Positions 1 to 9,728 of a stretch of DNA of 49,688 nt are shown in pieces. Made by a program: the position numbers and the translations under genes. Below the pieces are notes generated by a model. It made no database searches. It saw only the letters and a list, made by a program, of their open reading frames with translations, and was not told the origin of the DNA. Numbering within the stretch: the first letter of the stretch is position 1; each line of letters opens with the position of its first letter. The stretch is from contig JAYPQA010000015.1 of the NCBI GenBank assembly GCA_038131695.1, positions 1 through 49,688 on the forward strand. The letters run 5' to 3'. Source of the DNA: JADHLK01 sp038131695 (GTDB lineage: Bacteria; Pseudomonadota; Alphaproteobacteria; Puniceispirillales; Puniceispirillaceae).

Positions 1-234
1 GCGCAAGATTCTAGCGCTTCCTGTCGCAGCCCCTTTCCAGGCTGAAGTCTCTTACCGGCACGCCGGGCGTAAAGCGGCTGGATCTGGCTGATACGATCAA
101 GGGCTTCAAGGGCATTGTCGATGGCGAATGTGACAGATCTGCCGGACAGCAACAGCTGCTTTCAGTAATATGGTCGGTACCGCTGGAGGAAGTGGGCGAG
201 AAGGCAAGAAAGCTGTCTCACCGAGGCAGCCTGA
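1..234 (+). CDS. atpD: ATP synthase F1 subunit beta, C-terminal fragment (frameshifted)
   Basis: This is the last ~75 residues of the catalytic beta subunit of F1Fo ATP synthase; the rest lies outside the window. Reading across frames gives recognisable beta-subunit C-terminal motifs: a start like RKI, then AEV, then DTIKGFKGIVDGE, then MVGT, then an E-A-A ending before TGA at 232-234. Several indels break the frame, as in all genes of the first 7 kb. It is followed after 47 bases by atpC, the usual end of the atpHAGDC operon. The identification rests on the conserved C-terminus and on the atpC neighbour. Confidence 0.8.
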
Positions 235-281
235 GGACAGGCCTGCTCAGGGACGCGCCGCGTGACGGAAAGGCAAGGATT

Positions 282-670
282 ATGGCCGAGACAACAAGAT
301 TGAGCTGGTGACCCCGGCTCCCGTCATGGCAGGGTCTGAATTAGTGGAGATGGTGGTCATCCCGGCAGTGAGGGCCTCTCTGGGTGTGTTGCCGGGTGAC
401 ACGCGCCGCCGCTGGGCCGACCTGGCGCGGGGTGCGGTGGAAATCTATCGTAGGGCGGCAAGATTGTCCAGCGCTTGATTTCGATGGCGGTGTTGCTGAT
501 ATTACGCTTCGGTGAAAGGTTATTCTGCTGGCCTGACGAGGCTGCGGAGCTTAACCGCCTCTGCCAGCGCGGCAGGAGCTGGAAAGCCCGCGCTGAGGGC
601 TGGCTGCGTCCGGGGATGAGGTGCTGATTTCCTGCGTTGGCGCGCTGCTTTGCGAGGCTGTCTGCAGACA
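282..670 (+). CDS. atpC: ATP synthase F1 subunit epsilon (frameshifted)
   Basis: The epsilon subunit is part of the F1 central stalk and can inhibit ATP hydrolysis. The ATG at 282 starts MAET and, after a shift, continues KIELVTPAPVM, then EMVVIP, then GVLPGD, then VEIYRGGKIVQR, then GGVADIT. This is the N-terminal beta-sandwich of the family. A weaker helical part with an E-L-N-R-L stretch follows. Several indels prevent an open frame and the end (~670) is estimated from the usual length of ~130 residues. It follows atpD and converges on rppH, a common alphaproteobacterial arrangement. Confidence 0.8.
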
Positions 671-1181
671 GAGGTAGCAGGAAGAGCGGGCTGAATTCGG
701 TCAGCACGCTGTCATAGACCGGGCGTTTGAAGGGCACAGCCGCGCTGCGGCAGCCGGCCCGATCCATCCAGCACCATTGCGCAAAATTCGCGGTTCTAAA
801 GGTGCAATATTGATATCGTGCCGGGTATCGTGGCCGGCAAAGGTAGCGCGACTCCATACTCTGGGCCTGTCCGCTGGAAACCGCCCGCCCAGAGCTGATC
901 AGCCAGCGGGGCGCGGAATGTCATGCTTCAGCCAGCCTGGGATGCGCTCGCATGTAGGCGGGTCTCGTCCGGTGCCAGATTTCGCGCATTTCTCCGAAAA
1001 CAGGCGGTTGTCACCATCCTCACCCGATCGATGCCGCCCTGCGGCATCTGCAGCAGGCTTCCAGCTTGGTGCATCAATGCGCCGGCCCGCAACATCTGGT
1101 TCTGTGCGATTGATCAGACATGATGCCGACACAGGGCCGGTAGGGGCGCCCGGCCCAGTCGCGTTCGGTGCCTGCATCCAT
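671..1181 (-). CDS. rppH: RNA pyrophosphohydrolase, Nudix (frameshifted)
   Basis: RppH removes pyrophosphate from the 5' end of mRNA and so triggers decay. The minus-strand start at 1181 reads MDAGTERDWAGRPYRPCVGIM, then AGRRIDAP, then a broken Nudix stretch, then pieces like ISILH...NREF matching the usual DINI...PEF region, and finally VPFKRPVYDSVLTEFSPL, the typical RppH C-terminus. Frameshifts occur every 50-100 bases. The start ATG shares its A with the ctpA stop (TAATG), suggesting translational coupling. The end is estimated because the shifted frame runs on. Confidence 0.78.
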
Positions 1182-2440
1182 TATCCGCGCTCCCCTGTGC
1201 AGCGGCCAAAGACGCTGACCCCGCGAATCAAATTCCATGGCGCCAGCCAGCTGAAAGTCTATTTTGGTCTGGTCAAAGGGCCAAGCTCCTCATCCAGCTT
1301 CTTCCCTCCGGGTTCCGAAGAATCCAGCGCGCCGCGCAGATTTTCCTCACGCACCGGCCCGTTTTCCAGATTTTCAATCCGCGCCAGCTCAACCTTAATA
1401 TCCGGCTCAATGCCGCGCGCCTGTATCGATACGCCAGAAGGGCGTGTAATAGTTGATGTGGTTAGCCGGATAGCCCCGCTGTCCCGGCACCGGCAGCACA
1501 GATTGACCCTTTACAAAAGAGCGCGTGCCCATCACCACCGCCCGGCGATGATCCTTCAGCGCGCCTGCCACAATTTCCGAAGCCGAGGCAGAGCCGGAAT
1601 TGATCAAACCACCAGCGGCAACCCTCTGAAATATCACCCGCCGGGCATAGGCATGGTTGATATCGCCTCGGCGCTCGGTTGAGACGATTTCGCCGCCTTC
1701 CAAAAAGGCATCTGAAACCTTATCGCTTCGGTCAGCAGCCCGCCAGATTATTGCGCAAATCCAGAACCAGCTCCTTTCAGCTGGCCTGCCGCCCTCTTCC
1801 GCAGGGCCGCTACCGCCTCTTGCAGGCCTGGGCTGGTCTGTTCGAAAAGGGCTGGGCCGGATATAGCCGACATCCTCAAACAAACTATGGCGCACCTGAG
1901 CGATTTTAACTTCATCACGCACCAGCGAGATACTCAGCGGTTCTTCTGAGCCGCGCTGGACAAGAGATACATTTTGGAGCCCACCGGCCCGCGCAGCTTT
2001 TCCACCGCCTCATTCAGGCTGAGGCCCATCAGGCTGTCACCATCGACGGACAGGATGAAATCTTCCGGCTGCAGACCGGCTTCGGCGGCCGGGGTTTCAT
2101 CAATGGGAGAGACCACCTTGACAAAGCCGTTCTGCATGGTGACCTCAATACCCAGCCCGCTGAATTTTCCGGTCGTCTGTACGCGCATTTTCTGGTGCAT
2201 GGATTCTTCCGGCAGATAGGAAGAATGCGGATCGGGCAGAGGTCAGCATCCCCGTTAATCGCCGCCTCCGTAACCAGCGCCTCATCCGTGACCGTCAAGA
2301 GGAAGATCGACCAGCTCAGCCGACATCACCGAACGGGTGCTGGCGATAGGTTTCACGGTTGCTTTGGATTCGGTGCAGCGTATGCAAGGTGGCAGAAAAT
2401 GACCCTTGACAGCCAGATGAGGTTAGTAAAAACTACCTTT
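1181..2440 (-). CDS. ctpA: C-terminal processing peptidase, S41 family (frameshifted)
   Basis: This is a periplasmic tail-specific protease with a PDZ domain and a Ser-Lys dyad. The best-preserved piece (1934-2200) is the PDZ domain: QTTGKFSGLGIEVTMQNG, then VVSPIDETPAAEAGL, then LRGPVGS. Downstream come VSDAFLEGGEIVSTERRGD, the nucleophile region SGSASASEIVAGALKDH, and GTRSF-(G)KG with the general-base lysine, then YYTP. Upstream, NRETYRQHPFGDV and TDEALVTEAAING mark the N-terminus. The signal peptide is not readable and the start is uncertain. Relatives usually carry envC between gpmI and this gene; there is no room for it here. Confidence 0.82.
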
Positions 2441-2494
2441 CATTAAAAACGGCCAAAGGTGATATGCCAATATTTTTCCAGCCTTCTGCTGCTT

Positions 2495-4060
2495 TCATCT
2501 AGTCATACAATAATAAATGTGGTGAATCAAGCTTTTATGGTCATCCTTTGGGTTGGATTCAGTCCCAGTAGAGACAATATTGTTTGGCCAACTACAATTG
2601 CCACCGCGCAGTCGCACAGCTGTTTCCCTCAGCCCCAGGCAGAATAACCGGCACTTCCGAAAGTGGTATGGGCCGTATGCGGTGACCGATCCCATAATAT
2701 CTCAATGTCAACCCAGATTCGCCGTATTAATGATTTGCCCGCTTTTTCCGGTCACCGCCTCGCTGAGTCGCCTGATTACGCGATCCACGGTTTCCAACGC
2801 CTGATAGAGCGGCCAAATCTCCTGTATGGCCTCGACCATATCCGCTGGTAAAATTCACGATAATCACATCATGCAGGCCCACCGATTCCAGTTTTTCCAG
2901 CACGCCGGCTGCGCTCATTTGCGGCGGCATATCATAGGTGGCAACCTGCGCAGAGGATCAGTCACATTGTCCTCTTTGCGCGTTTGTTTCTTCTCGCCGC
3001 CATTGAAGAAACCAACCAGGTCACATGGGGATATTTTCTTGTTTCCGCCAACGCAGCTGGGACAGGCCCGCCGCGGCCAGAGCCTCGCCCAGCCCGTCGC
3101 TTAGATCAGGCGGGTCAAACAGATGCGGAATATGCCTGTCCAGCTGGTCTGACAGCAGGCCAGCACAGCCTGCCGCCCAGCCTTGGTACAGCAGATGATC
3201 ATACATCCGGTTGTCGCCCCATCAAACAGCGCTGCGATTTCGGGCGGGCCTCAATAACGCGGAAATTAGCCATGATCACCCCATCCCCTCAGCCGTTGCA
3301 TGCCGGCATCGCATGTGCTGGGGCAGATGAACCGTCTGTTTCCTCGGCGGTGCGAATAATTCCGGAGCGCTTCGGTTGGCTGGCCGCTTGCCGGTTCAGG
3401 CTTCGTGGTATAAGCGCATCATGGGCGCGCTGCGTGCGCTGCCGTTGATCCCGGTCCACGGCGTGGCCAGCGCCACATACAAGCGTGCCTGTCTCAACCC
3501 GGCTGTCCAGCGCGGCAAGAAAGCGGCCCAGTTGGTCATCAGCTGCCCGGTGGTGGTGGTATCGCGCCCACCTGTGATAATATGAAATGGCGCAGCCCAT
3601 CAGATGTGAGGCCGAGGCAGGCCAGAATACTGGCTGCGGCGTGCACGCCGCCATCGAGACCAGCCCCAGAAGCGAGTTTAACGCGCCAGAAGCGCCTTTT
3701 TGATTGTCTCACAAAAGGCGAAAAAGGCGCAGAGCTGGCCAGCGCGCCATCTGCGGCCCGCGCGGTTGATACGCGGCAATCCCCGTTCAATCAGCGCCCT
3801 GCCCCGGCGTGTCAGATGCCCGACCTCAGAATTGCCGGGCTGGGCTGGCAGGCCCACCTCTCACCTGAAGCAGCCAGCCGGGCATGTGGCCAAATATCCC
3901 AAAGCCTGTCCGTGCGGTGTTTCTGCCAATACAACTGCATTATGATCTGCCTCGGCGCGCAGGCCCCAGCCACTCCATGACAGCACAGCACAACAGGCTT
4001 CGCCAGCCAGATGCTAAGTTCGTGAAGAAAGCAGCCCGGGCCAATCGCCGGTTACCCTTT
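2495..4060 (-). CDS. gpmI: 2,3-bisphosphoglycerate-independent phosphoglycerate mutase (heavily frameshifted)
   Basis: This glycolytic enzyme interconverts 3- and 2-phosphoglycerate using two Mn ions and a phosphoserine intermediate. In order along the minus strand one can read VVLC, WGLRAEADHNAVVLAETPH, GNSEVGHLT (the nucleophilic serine), DGGVHA, TGGRDTTT, MDRDQR-like and ERTQRAHDAL pieces, DPPDLSDGLGEALAAAGL, ATYDMPPQMSA, IIVNF...GHTGD, and an end like LADVAPTIL. About 1.57 kb fits the usual ~510 residues. No frame is open for more than ~100 codons, so this is a reconstructed call. Its place after rlmH is the normal alphaproteobacterial order. Confidence 0.8.
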
Positions 4061-4085
4061 TTATATAATGTTTTTATAGCAGATT

Positions 4086-4542
4086 TCAGCCGCGGTGATA
4101 GGGATGGTCACGCTTAAAATCATTTTCCGCCCGGTAAAGTTCACAGCATGGCGAAAAACAGCCTGGTGTATTCAGGTGTGGCGCGCCCGAAAGCCAGCTT
4201 CTGCTGTCAGCAGCATCCAGCAGGGAGGCGATGATGCCCTTCTGCCCCGCCAATGGCAAAGACGGCCTGACGCACCCCGGCTTCCCGCCAGCTGGCAATC
4301 AGCTGGGCCAGCTCTTCAGAAGATATATCGCGCCCACCTGATCCAGCGGCGGCCAGAAGCCGGTTGTCCGCCCCGCCCGTTCGGCCAGAGCCGCGCACTT
4401 TTGGCTTCTTCCTTGGTGCGGCTATTCTTCGGCATTTTTTGACTCCGCCCAGCAGTTGGCCCCCATGGCAGACGGAATGATAACTGCCAGGGGTTGTGTC
4501 ACCGCGCCGGAACCGGCCTATGGCAGCGATTATCAGCTGCAT
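4086..4542 (-). CDS. rlmH: 23S rRNA (pseudouridine-1915-N3)-methyltransferase (frameshifted)
   Basis: RlmH is a SPOUT-fold enzyme that methylates pseudouridine 1915 in helix 69 of 23S rRNA. It starts MQLIIAAIGRFR at 4542. The middle reads GRDISSEELAQLIASWREAG, then VFAIGGAEG, the SAM-binding knot. The end is HPYHRG and a stop at 4086, matching the family's H-P-Y-H-R terminus. Roughly 457 bases suit the ~155-residue family length. Frameshifts occur near 4230 and earlier. It lies just after rsfS, as is usual. Confidence 0.85.
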
Positions 4543-4549
4543 CAGCCAT

Positions 4550-4921
4550 CTACAGAGACCTGCACCACCTCATCCGATCCGGTCGGGGCCCACATCCTCT
4601 CCAGCCTAGAAAATCGCGCACCTCAGGCCGGAACAGATGCACAATGACATCGCTGGTATCCAGCAAAACCCAGTCTGCCTGCGCCAGACCTTCCTTGCCC
4701 AGCACGGTCAGCCCCGCTTTTTTCAATTTGAATTCAAGATGTTCGGCCATTGAGGCAATATGGCGCGAGGAGGCCCCGGAGGCGACCACCATAAAATCAG
4801 CCATTGTCGATTTGCCGTGCAGCGGAATGGAAATAATATCAACGCCCTTGTCATCATCAAGTGATTGCAGCACCAGGTCCAGAACCTGTTCGGGCGTTAG
4901 CTGCTTGTTTTTTGCAGGAAT
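4550..4921 (-). CDS. rsfS: Ribosome silencing factor RsfS (Iojap/YbeB)
   Basis: RsfS binds ribosomal protein L14 and blocks subunit joining when nutrients are short. The conserved core is open: SLDDDKGVDIISIPLHGKS, ADFMVVASGASSRH, LGKEGLAQADWVLLD, DVIVHLFRPEVRDF. A frameshift near 4605 scrambles the last residues (expected L-E-K-M-W). The frame extends upstream of the first ATG (4873) through QLTPEQVLDLVLQ, part of the normal N-terminus, and an AAGGAG lies just before ~4920. No ATG is visible there, so the start is a rare codon or a base error. Confidence 0.88.
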   Translation of the reverse strand: MPAKNKQLTPEQVLDLVLQSLDDDKGVDIISIPLHGKSTMADFMVVASGASSRHIASMAEHLEFKLKKAGLTVLGKEGLAQADWVLLDTSDVIVHLFRPEVRDFLGWRGCGPRPDRMRWCRSL

Positions 4922-5007
4922 GATTAACTCTCCTTCTGGTGCGGGATTCTCTATCCGGCTGTTATTAATATAGCCCGATTCGGCGGGCGGGGCAATCCGG
5001 CCCTTTT

Positions 5008-5654
5008 CTATAGTCCTTTTCTATAGGCCTTTCCTTTCCTGGCGGCGCGCAGCCCGGTCGCTGAGGAGGGGTTGCGGCTGGCATGAATAAAGGCCCAGCG
5101 CCGCGGCGGCCTGCCCGGCTGCGGCCCAGCAGGCGGGCTGGCCCCGCTGCCCCAGCAAGGCGCGCCCGCGCCGGTCAGGCAGCCGCCGCATAGGCCCGGC
5201 CGGTTCAACACCATTATATCAGCCAGCCTGGTAATCCGGCTGGCCTGATACCAGAGGTGAAAGCTGGCCAGATTATCAGCCCCATAATCCGATGAGGCGG
5301 CATTTTTCGGATGCATCACCGCCAGCCTTTCCAGAAGCCGGAGCGTCACCGCAGGTTTGCGCGCCCGCTTGAAAGGGCAGCCAGCCGCGCTTCAATATCC
5401 GGCACTTTCAGCCAGCCATGACCAGCAGCCAGCTGCCGGGCGGCGGCGGCCAGCCGGATGGCAAAATCGGCCATGCCAACAGATGTTTTAAGGGGTTTTG
5501 CGGGCTGACCAACCACCAGATTTCATCCAGCTGGCCGACGCGGCGGGCATGAAGGCAATATCCGATGCCCATGGGCGGGTTGAACGAGGCCGCCCATCAG
5601 CCCGGTCGCCGCTGCCCGGCCGATCGGGCAGGCGGCCAGCAGATGCCGGCGCAT
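5008..5654 (-). CDS. nadD: Nicotinate-nucleotide adenylyltransferase (frameshifted)
   Basis: NadD adenylates nicotinate mononucleotide in NAD synthesis. From the ATG at 5654 the reading gives GLMGG then SFNPP (the nucleotidyltransferase G-G-S-F-N-P motif, split by a shift), DEIWWLVSPQNPLK, MADFAIRLAAAARQLA, GADNLASFHLWY, RPG, WAFIHASRNP, then SATGLR. These are standard NadD landmarks, including the late N-P-x-S-A-T motif. Around 647 bases fits ~215 residues. The start lies 5 bases after the proA stop. Confidence 0.85.
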
Positions 5655-5658
5655 CCTG

Positions 5659-6935
5659 TCAGGGGCGTGTCTGGCCATTGCCCCGCACAACATATTTGAA
5701 GCTGGTCAGCTGCTCAGCCCCGACCGGCCCCCTGGCGTGCAGGCGGCCTGTGGCAATGCCGATTTCCGCGCCCATGCCAAATTCACCGCCATCGGCAAAC
5801 TGGGTAGAGGCATTGGCCATCACAATCGCGCTGTCCACCTCGTTTAGGAAGCGGGCGATGAGGGCGTGCATCATCTGTCAGGATGGATTCGGTATGGCCG
5901 GACCATAGCTGCGAATATGTTCTATCGCTGATCCAGCCGGCAACCAGCCGCACCGACAGGATCGGTGCCAGATATTCGGTTGACCAATCTTCTTCCACCG
6001 CTTCGGTCATTTGCGGAATCAGCTGGCAGGCCGCATCATCCCCGCGCAGCTCGCATCCCGCCTCCAGCAACGCGGCGGCGATCCCGGGCAACATATCTGC
6101 TGCGATGGACTGGTCAATCAGCAATGTTTCTGCGGCCCCGCAAATGCCGGTGCGCCGCATTTTGGCATTCACCGCTATCTCGGCTGCTTCCTGTGGATCG
6201 GCCCCGGCGGCGACATAGAGATGGCAAATCCCTTCCAGATGGGCAAAGACCGGCACGCGCGCCTCTTCTGAACCCGTCCGACCAGCGATTTGCCGCCGCG
6301 CGGGATAATCACATCAATCTGGCCAGCCGCAGCCAGCATCGCCCCGACCAGCGCGCGGTCAGGATTATCCACAATCTGCACCGCATCCGGGCTGAGACCG
6401 GCTGCGGCCAGCCCGTCTGCCATCAACGGGCCAACAGGCTGCTGGAATGGATGCGAATCAGAGCCGCCGCGCAAAATCGCCGCATTGCCTGATTTGATGC
6501 ACAGGCCAGCCGCATCCACAGTCACATTGGGGCGCGATTCATAAATAATGCCGATCACGCCAAGCGCGGTTCGCACACGGGTGATATCAAGGCCGTTTGG
6601 CACGGGTCCATCTGGCCAGCTCACGGCCCAGCGGATCAGGCAGGCTGACGATATCCTCCAGCCCGGCCGCCATCGCCTCAATCCGATGCGGCTGTCATCC
6701 AGGGCCAGCCGGTCGATAAAGGCGTCTGCTCAGCCCGGCCTTTTTGCCAGCTTCCAGATCACGATTGGCGGCTTCAGGATCTGCGGGGCGTTGCTGGCGC
6801 AGCAAAGATCAGCCGCGCTGAGCGCCTGATTGCGACTGCTCATTGGCTGGCCCCGGCCAGTTCGGTCTGGGCAGTTCGCTTTTGGGCCATCTGGCTGGTC
6901 ATGGCCTGCATGGTCTGTGCTGCTGTCTTGCTCAT
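5659..6935 (-). CDS. proA: Glutamate-5-semialdehyde dehydrogenase (frameshifted)
   Basis: ProA reduces gamma-glutamyl phosphate to glutamate semialdehyde in proline synthesis. The start at 6935 shares a base with the proB stop (TGATG), so the two are coupled. Visible pieces in order are YESRPNVTVDAAGLCIKSGN, AAILRGGS, VIIPRGGKSLV, VFAHLEGICHLYVAAGADP, and NAKMRRTGICGAAETLLID containing the catalytic cysteine. The end is LHARGPVGAEQLTSFKYVV followed by RGNGQTRP and TGA at 5659. At least four indels interrupt the frame. The length of ~1277 bases fits ~421-425 residues. Confidence 0.9.
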
Positions 6936-8125
6936 CAAGATGTCTCCTGTCCGGTATCCTGGTTCTTGCGCCGCCCGCCCAGCAGGGCCAGATCATCTGC
7001 ATGGATCAGCTCGGCGCGCCCCTCATAGCCCAGCAGGGCGGTGAAGGCGCTGCTTTTATGACCTTTCAGCAAGTCTGCCTCAGCTGAGGAATAGCCGGCC
7101 AGCCCGCGGCCTATCTCCTGACCGCCAGCATCCAGCAGGCGCACCGGATCGCCGCGCTCAAACGGGCCGGTCACCGCACTCACCCCTGCGGCCAGCAGTG
7201 ATTTTCCAGCCAACACCGCCTGGCTGGCCCCGGCATCCAGCTGCAGGCTGCCCTTGGGGGCCAGCATACCGGCTATCCAGTTCTTGCGGGCCGCCATCGG
7301 GGCCAGGGCGGCATGAAACAGGCTGGCCTGTCCGCCCTCTGCCAGCCGGTTGACCGGCCGGGCCGCCTGGCCATTGCAGATAATCATATCCACCCCGGCT
7401 GCCGTGGCAATCTGGCCCGCTGCCAGCTTGGTGGCCATGCCGCCAGAGGCAAATTCGGCATTGGCCCCTTCGCCCATCTGCAAGATTTCCTCGCTAATCA
7501 TGTCTATCTCGGCAATATGGCGGGCTGATTTGTCCGTGCTGGGATTGGCATCATAAAGCCCGTCCACATCTGAGAGCAAAATCAGCAAATCTGCCGACAG
7601 CATGGCCGCAACCCGCGCCGCCAGCCGATCATTGTCACCAAAGCGAATCTCATAGGTGGTGATTGTGTCATTCTCATTCACCACCGGCACAACGCCCATA
7701 TCCAAAAGGCTGTGCATGGTGGCGCGGGCATTCAGATGCCGGCGCCGCGTCTCGGTATCTTCCGGGGCCAGCAAAATCTGCGCGGCGGGCAGCTGGTGCG
7801 CGGCCAGCGCGGCTGTCCAGGCCCCGGCCAGCTGAACCTGTCCGACAGCCGCCGCCGCCTGTTTTTCCTCCAGCCGGATACGCCCGCCAGGCAGCGCCAG
7901 TATCTGCCGCCCAATCGCGATAGAGCCGGAGGAGACCAGCACCACCCGCTTGCCCTGTGCAACCAGCTGGGCCACATCCGCAGCCAGCCCCTCCATCCAG
8001 GCCCGGTCAGGCTGTCCGCCCGCCTGATCAAACAGCAGGGCTGAGCCGATTTTGATCACGATCAGCCCGGCATCCCGCAGCTTGCCAGCAGCGGCGCTCA
8101 GGCTGGTTTTTTCTGTTTTGCCCAT
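6935..8125 (-). CDS. proB: Glutamate 5-kinase
   Basis: ProB phosphorylates glutamate, the first and feedback-inhibited step of proline synthesis. The 396-residue frame is intact, the first intact gene from the left end. Residues ~18-275 are the amino-acid kinase domain (LIVIKIGSALL, VLVSSGSIAIG, VVPVVNENDTITT, FGDNDRLAARVAAMLSADLL, LLSDVDGLYDANP, GGMATKLAAGQIA). Residues ~295-375 are a PUA domain (GDPVRLLDAGGQEIGRGLAGYSS). It ends in a TGATG overlap with proA and lies 18 bases after obgE, so obgE-proB-proA-nadD-rsfS-rlmH is likely one transcript. Confidence 0.96.
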   Translation of the reverse strand: MGKTEKTSLSAAAGKLRDAGLIVIKIGSALLFDQAGGQPDRAWMEGLAADVAQLVAQGKRVVLVSSGSIAIGRQILALPGGRIRLEEKQAAAAVGQVQLAGAWTAALAAHQLPAAQILLAPEDTETRRRHLNARATMHSLLDMGVVPVVNENDTITTYEIRFGDNDRLAARVAAMLSADLLILLSDVDGLYDANPSTDKSARHIAEIDMISEEILQMGEGANAEFASGGMATKLAAGQIATAAGVDMIICNGQAARPVNRLAEGGQASLFHAALAPMAARKNWIAGMLAPKGSLQLDAGASQAVLAGKSLLAAGVSAVTGPFERGDPVRLLDAGGQEIGRGLAGYSSAEADLLKGHKSSAFTALLGYEGRAELIHADDLALLGGRRKNQDTGQETS

Positions 8126-8143
8126 CTGTCCACACGCCTCATC

Positions 8144-9256
8144 TCAGGCATCTGCCGGATGCCATCCGGCGGCCCCATCTGCCCCATCCGGGGCTGGGCC
8201 AGCTTCCTTGGCCGCCTCTTTTTTGGCTTCTTCCTGACGGCCTGACTCTATCATCTGCATCAGCTGGCGCAACAGACCGCGCATCCCCTTGCCCGCTACC
8301 GCCGAGACGATATGGATAGCGGCTTTTTCACCGCCTTCTGATCGCATGGTATCGCGCAGCGCCTCAGCCAGCTCCTCTGCATAATCATCCGGCATCGCAT
8401 CTGCCTTTGTCAGGGCCAGAATTTCCGGCTTGCCAGACAGGCCAACCTGATACTGGGCGTCATATTTTTCCAGCTCAGAGCGAATCGTCCGCCAGGCGGC
8501 CAGCGGATCAGACTGGGTGCCGTCAATCAGATGCAGCAGCACCCGGCAGCGTTCGACATGGCCCAGAAAGCGATGGCCAATCCCGGCCCCTTCATGCGCG
8601 CCCTCAATCAGCCCCGGAATATCGGCCATGACAAATTCCTGCCCGTCAATGCCCACCACCCCCAGATTGGGATGCAGGGTGGTAAAGGGATAATCCGCTA
8701 TTTTCGGCTTGGCTGCCGAGACCGTGCTGAGCAGTGTGGATTTGCCCGCATTGGGCAGACCAACCAGCCCGGCATCCGCGATCAGCTTCAGCCGCAACCA
8801 GACCCACATTTCGGTTCCCGGCAAGCCGGGCTGGGCGCGGCGCGGTGCCCGGTTGGTAGAGGATTTGAAAAACGCATTGCCCTTGCCGCCTGTGCCGCCA
8901 CTGGCCAGCACAATTTCCTGGCCAATCCGGGTCAGGTCGGCCAGAACCGTGCTCTGATCATCGGCCAGAATCTGGGTGCCGACAGGCAGGTTGAGAAAAA
9001 CCGGCTGGCCTGCGGGTCCGGCCCGGTCGCGCCCGGCCCCGGGCGTGCCTGCCGCGGCCTTGAAATGCTGCTGGTAGCGATAGTCAATCAGCGTGTTCAG
9101 CCCGTCAACACAGCGCGCTATCACATCGCCGCCGCGCCCGCCATCGCCGCCATCCGGCCCGCCAAAAGGCACATTGGCCTCGCGCCGGAAGCTGACCGCT
9201 CCGGGCCCGCCATGACCTGAACGGACAAAGATTTTTGCCTGATCCAGAAATTTCAT
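8144..9256 (-). CDS. obgE: GTPase Obg
   Basis: Obg is an essential large-subunit assembly GTPase linked to the stringent response. Residues 1-160 form the glycine-rich Obg fold (FVRSGHGGPGAVSFRREANV, GPDGGDGGRGG, SGGTGGKGNAFF). The G domain follows: P-loop GLPNAGKST at 166-174, ADIPGLIEGAHEGAGIG (G3), LTKAD (G4) and a G5 region near HIVSAVAGKG. The 370-residue product ends in an acidic/Ala-rich tail. The frame is intact. It follows rplU-rpmA, the near-universal order, separated from rpmA by a terminator-like hairpin. Confidence 0.97.
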   Translation of the reverse strand: MKFLDQAKIFVRSGHGGPGAVSFRREANVPFGGPDGGDGGRGGDVIARCVDGLNTLIDYRYQQHFKAAAGTPGAGRDRAGPAGQPVFLNLPVGTQILADDQSTVLADLTRIGQEIVLASGGTGGKGNAFFKSSTNRAPRRAQPGLPGTEMWVWLRLKLIADAGLVGLPNAGKSTLLSTVSAAKPKIADYPFTTLHPNLGVVGIDGQEFVMADIPGLIEGAHEGAGIGHRFLGHVERCRVLLHLIDGTQSDPLAAWRTIRSELEKYDAQYQVGLSGKPEILALTKADAMPDDYAEELAEALRDTMRSEGGEKAAIHIVSAVAGKGMRGLLRQLMQMIESGRQEEAKKEAAKEAGPAPDGADGAAGWHPADA

Positions 9257-9338
9257 CTGCTTGCCTGTTTCTCAGATACGCGCCGACCCAGCATAGCAGC
9301 CTGTCGGCCCGCCGTCATGCCTTGCGCCGCGCGGCGAT

Positions 9339-9375
9339 AAAAAGGGGAACAGCCTTGCCAGCTGCCCCCCTTTTT
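9339..9375 (-). terminator. Intrinsic terminator between rpmA and obgE
   Basis: AAAAAGGGG (9339-9347) pairs with CCCCTTTTT (9367-9375). On the minus strand this makes a GC-rich stem followed by a U run, so it can end transcripts coming from rplU-rpmA, and it is symmetrical enough to work both ways. Its position implies ribosomal protein mRNA is partly separated from the downstream obgE operon. Folding energy was not calculated. Confidence 0.65.
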
Positions 9376-9432
9376 CGATCTGTGTTTTACCAAAAGGGCC
9401 GAAAAAACAGCCAAACGAACAGCTGGGCTGCG

Positions 9433-9700
9433 TTATTCTGCTGCCTCAGCCGGGCTGTTCACCGATACAAACATACGCCCGCCAGACTTGCGGCGGAAGG
9501 AGACCTGACCTTCAGTCAGCGCGAAAATTGTATGGTCCCGGCCGATGCCGACATTCTCGCCCGGATGATATTTGGTGCCGCGCTGGCGAATGATTATATT
9601 GCCGGGGATCACAGCCTCGCCGCCGAATTTCTTGACGCCCAGGCGGCGTCCGGCAGAGTCGCGACCGTTGCGGGAGCTACCGCCTGCTTTTATGTGCCAT
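9433..9700 (-). CDS. rpmA: 50S ribosomal protein L27 (2-base loss in an A run)
   Basis: L27 reaches the peptidyl-transferase centre with its N-terminus. The gene starts MAHK at 9700, but the A run of the fourth and fifth codons has 4 As where the family MAHKKAGGSS needs 6. This shifts the frame and creates a TAG. Past the break the rest reads normally: SRNGRDSAGRRLGVKKFGGE, PGNIIIRQRGTKYHPGENVG, DHTIFALTEG, ending EAAE and TAA at 9433. Restoring two bases gives exactly 89 residues. L27 is essential or nearly so, so a base-calling error in the homopolymer is the simplest explanation. Confidence 0.9.
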
Positions 9701-9728
9701 GGTCTGATCTCCTTAAAAAACGCTTCTC

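Noticed and set aside
777..1682. Plus-strand 301-residue frame over rppH and ctpA
   Set aside because: Low-complexity R/P/S-rich product on the strand opposite recognisable RppH and CtpA motifs; it is open only because the DNA is GC-rich.
1..6930. Large-scale pseudogene formation or genome reduction
   Set aside because: Every gene is broken, including essential ones, yet motifs are conserved between the breaks; sequence error at a contig end explains this better.
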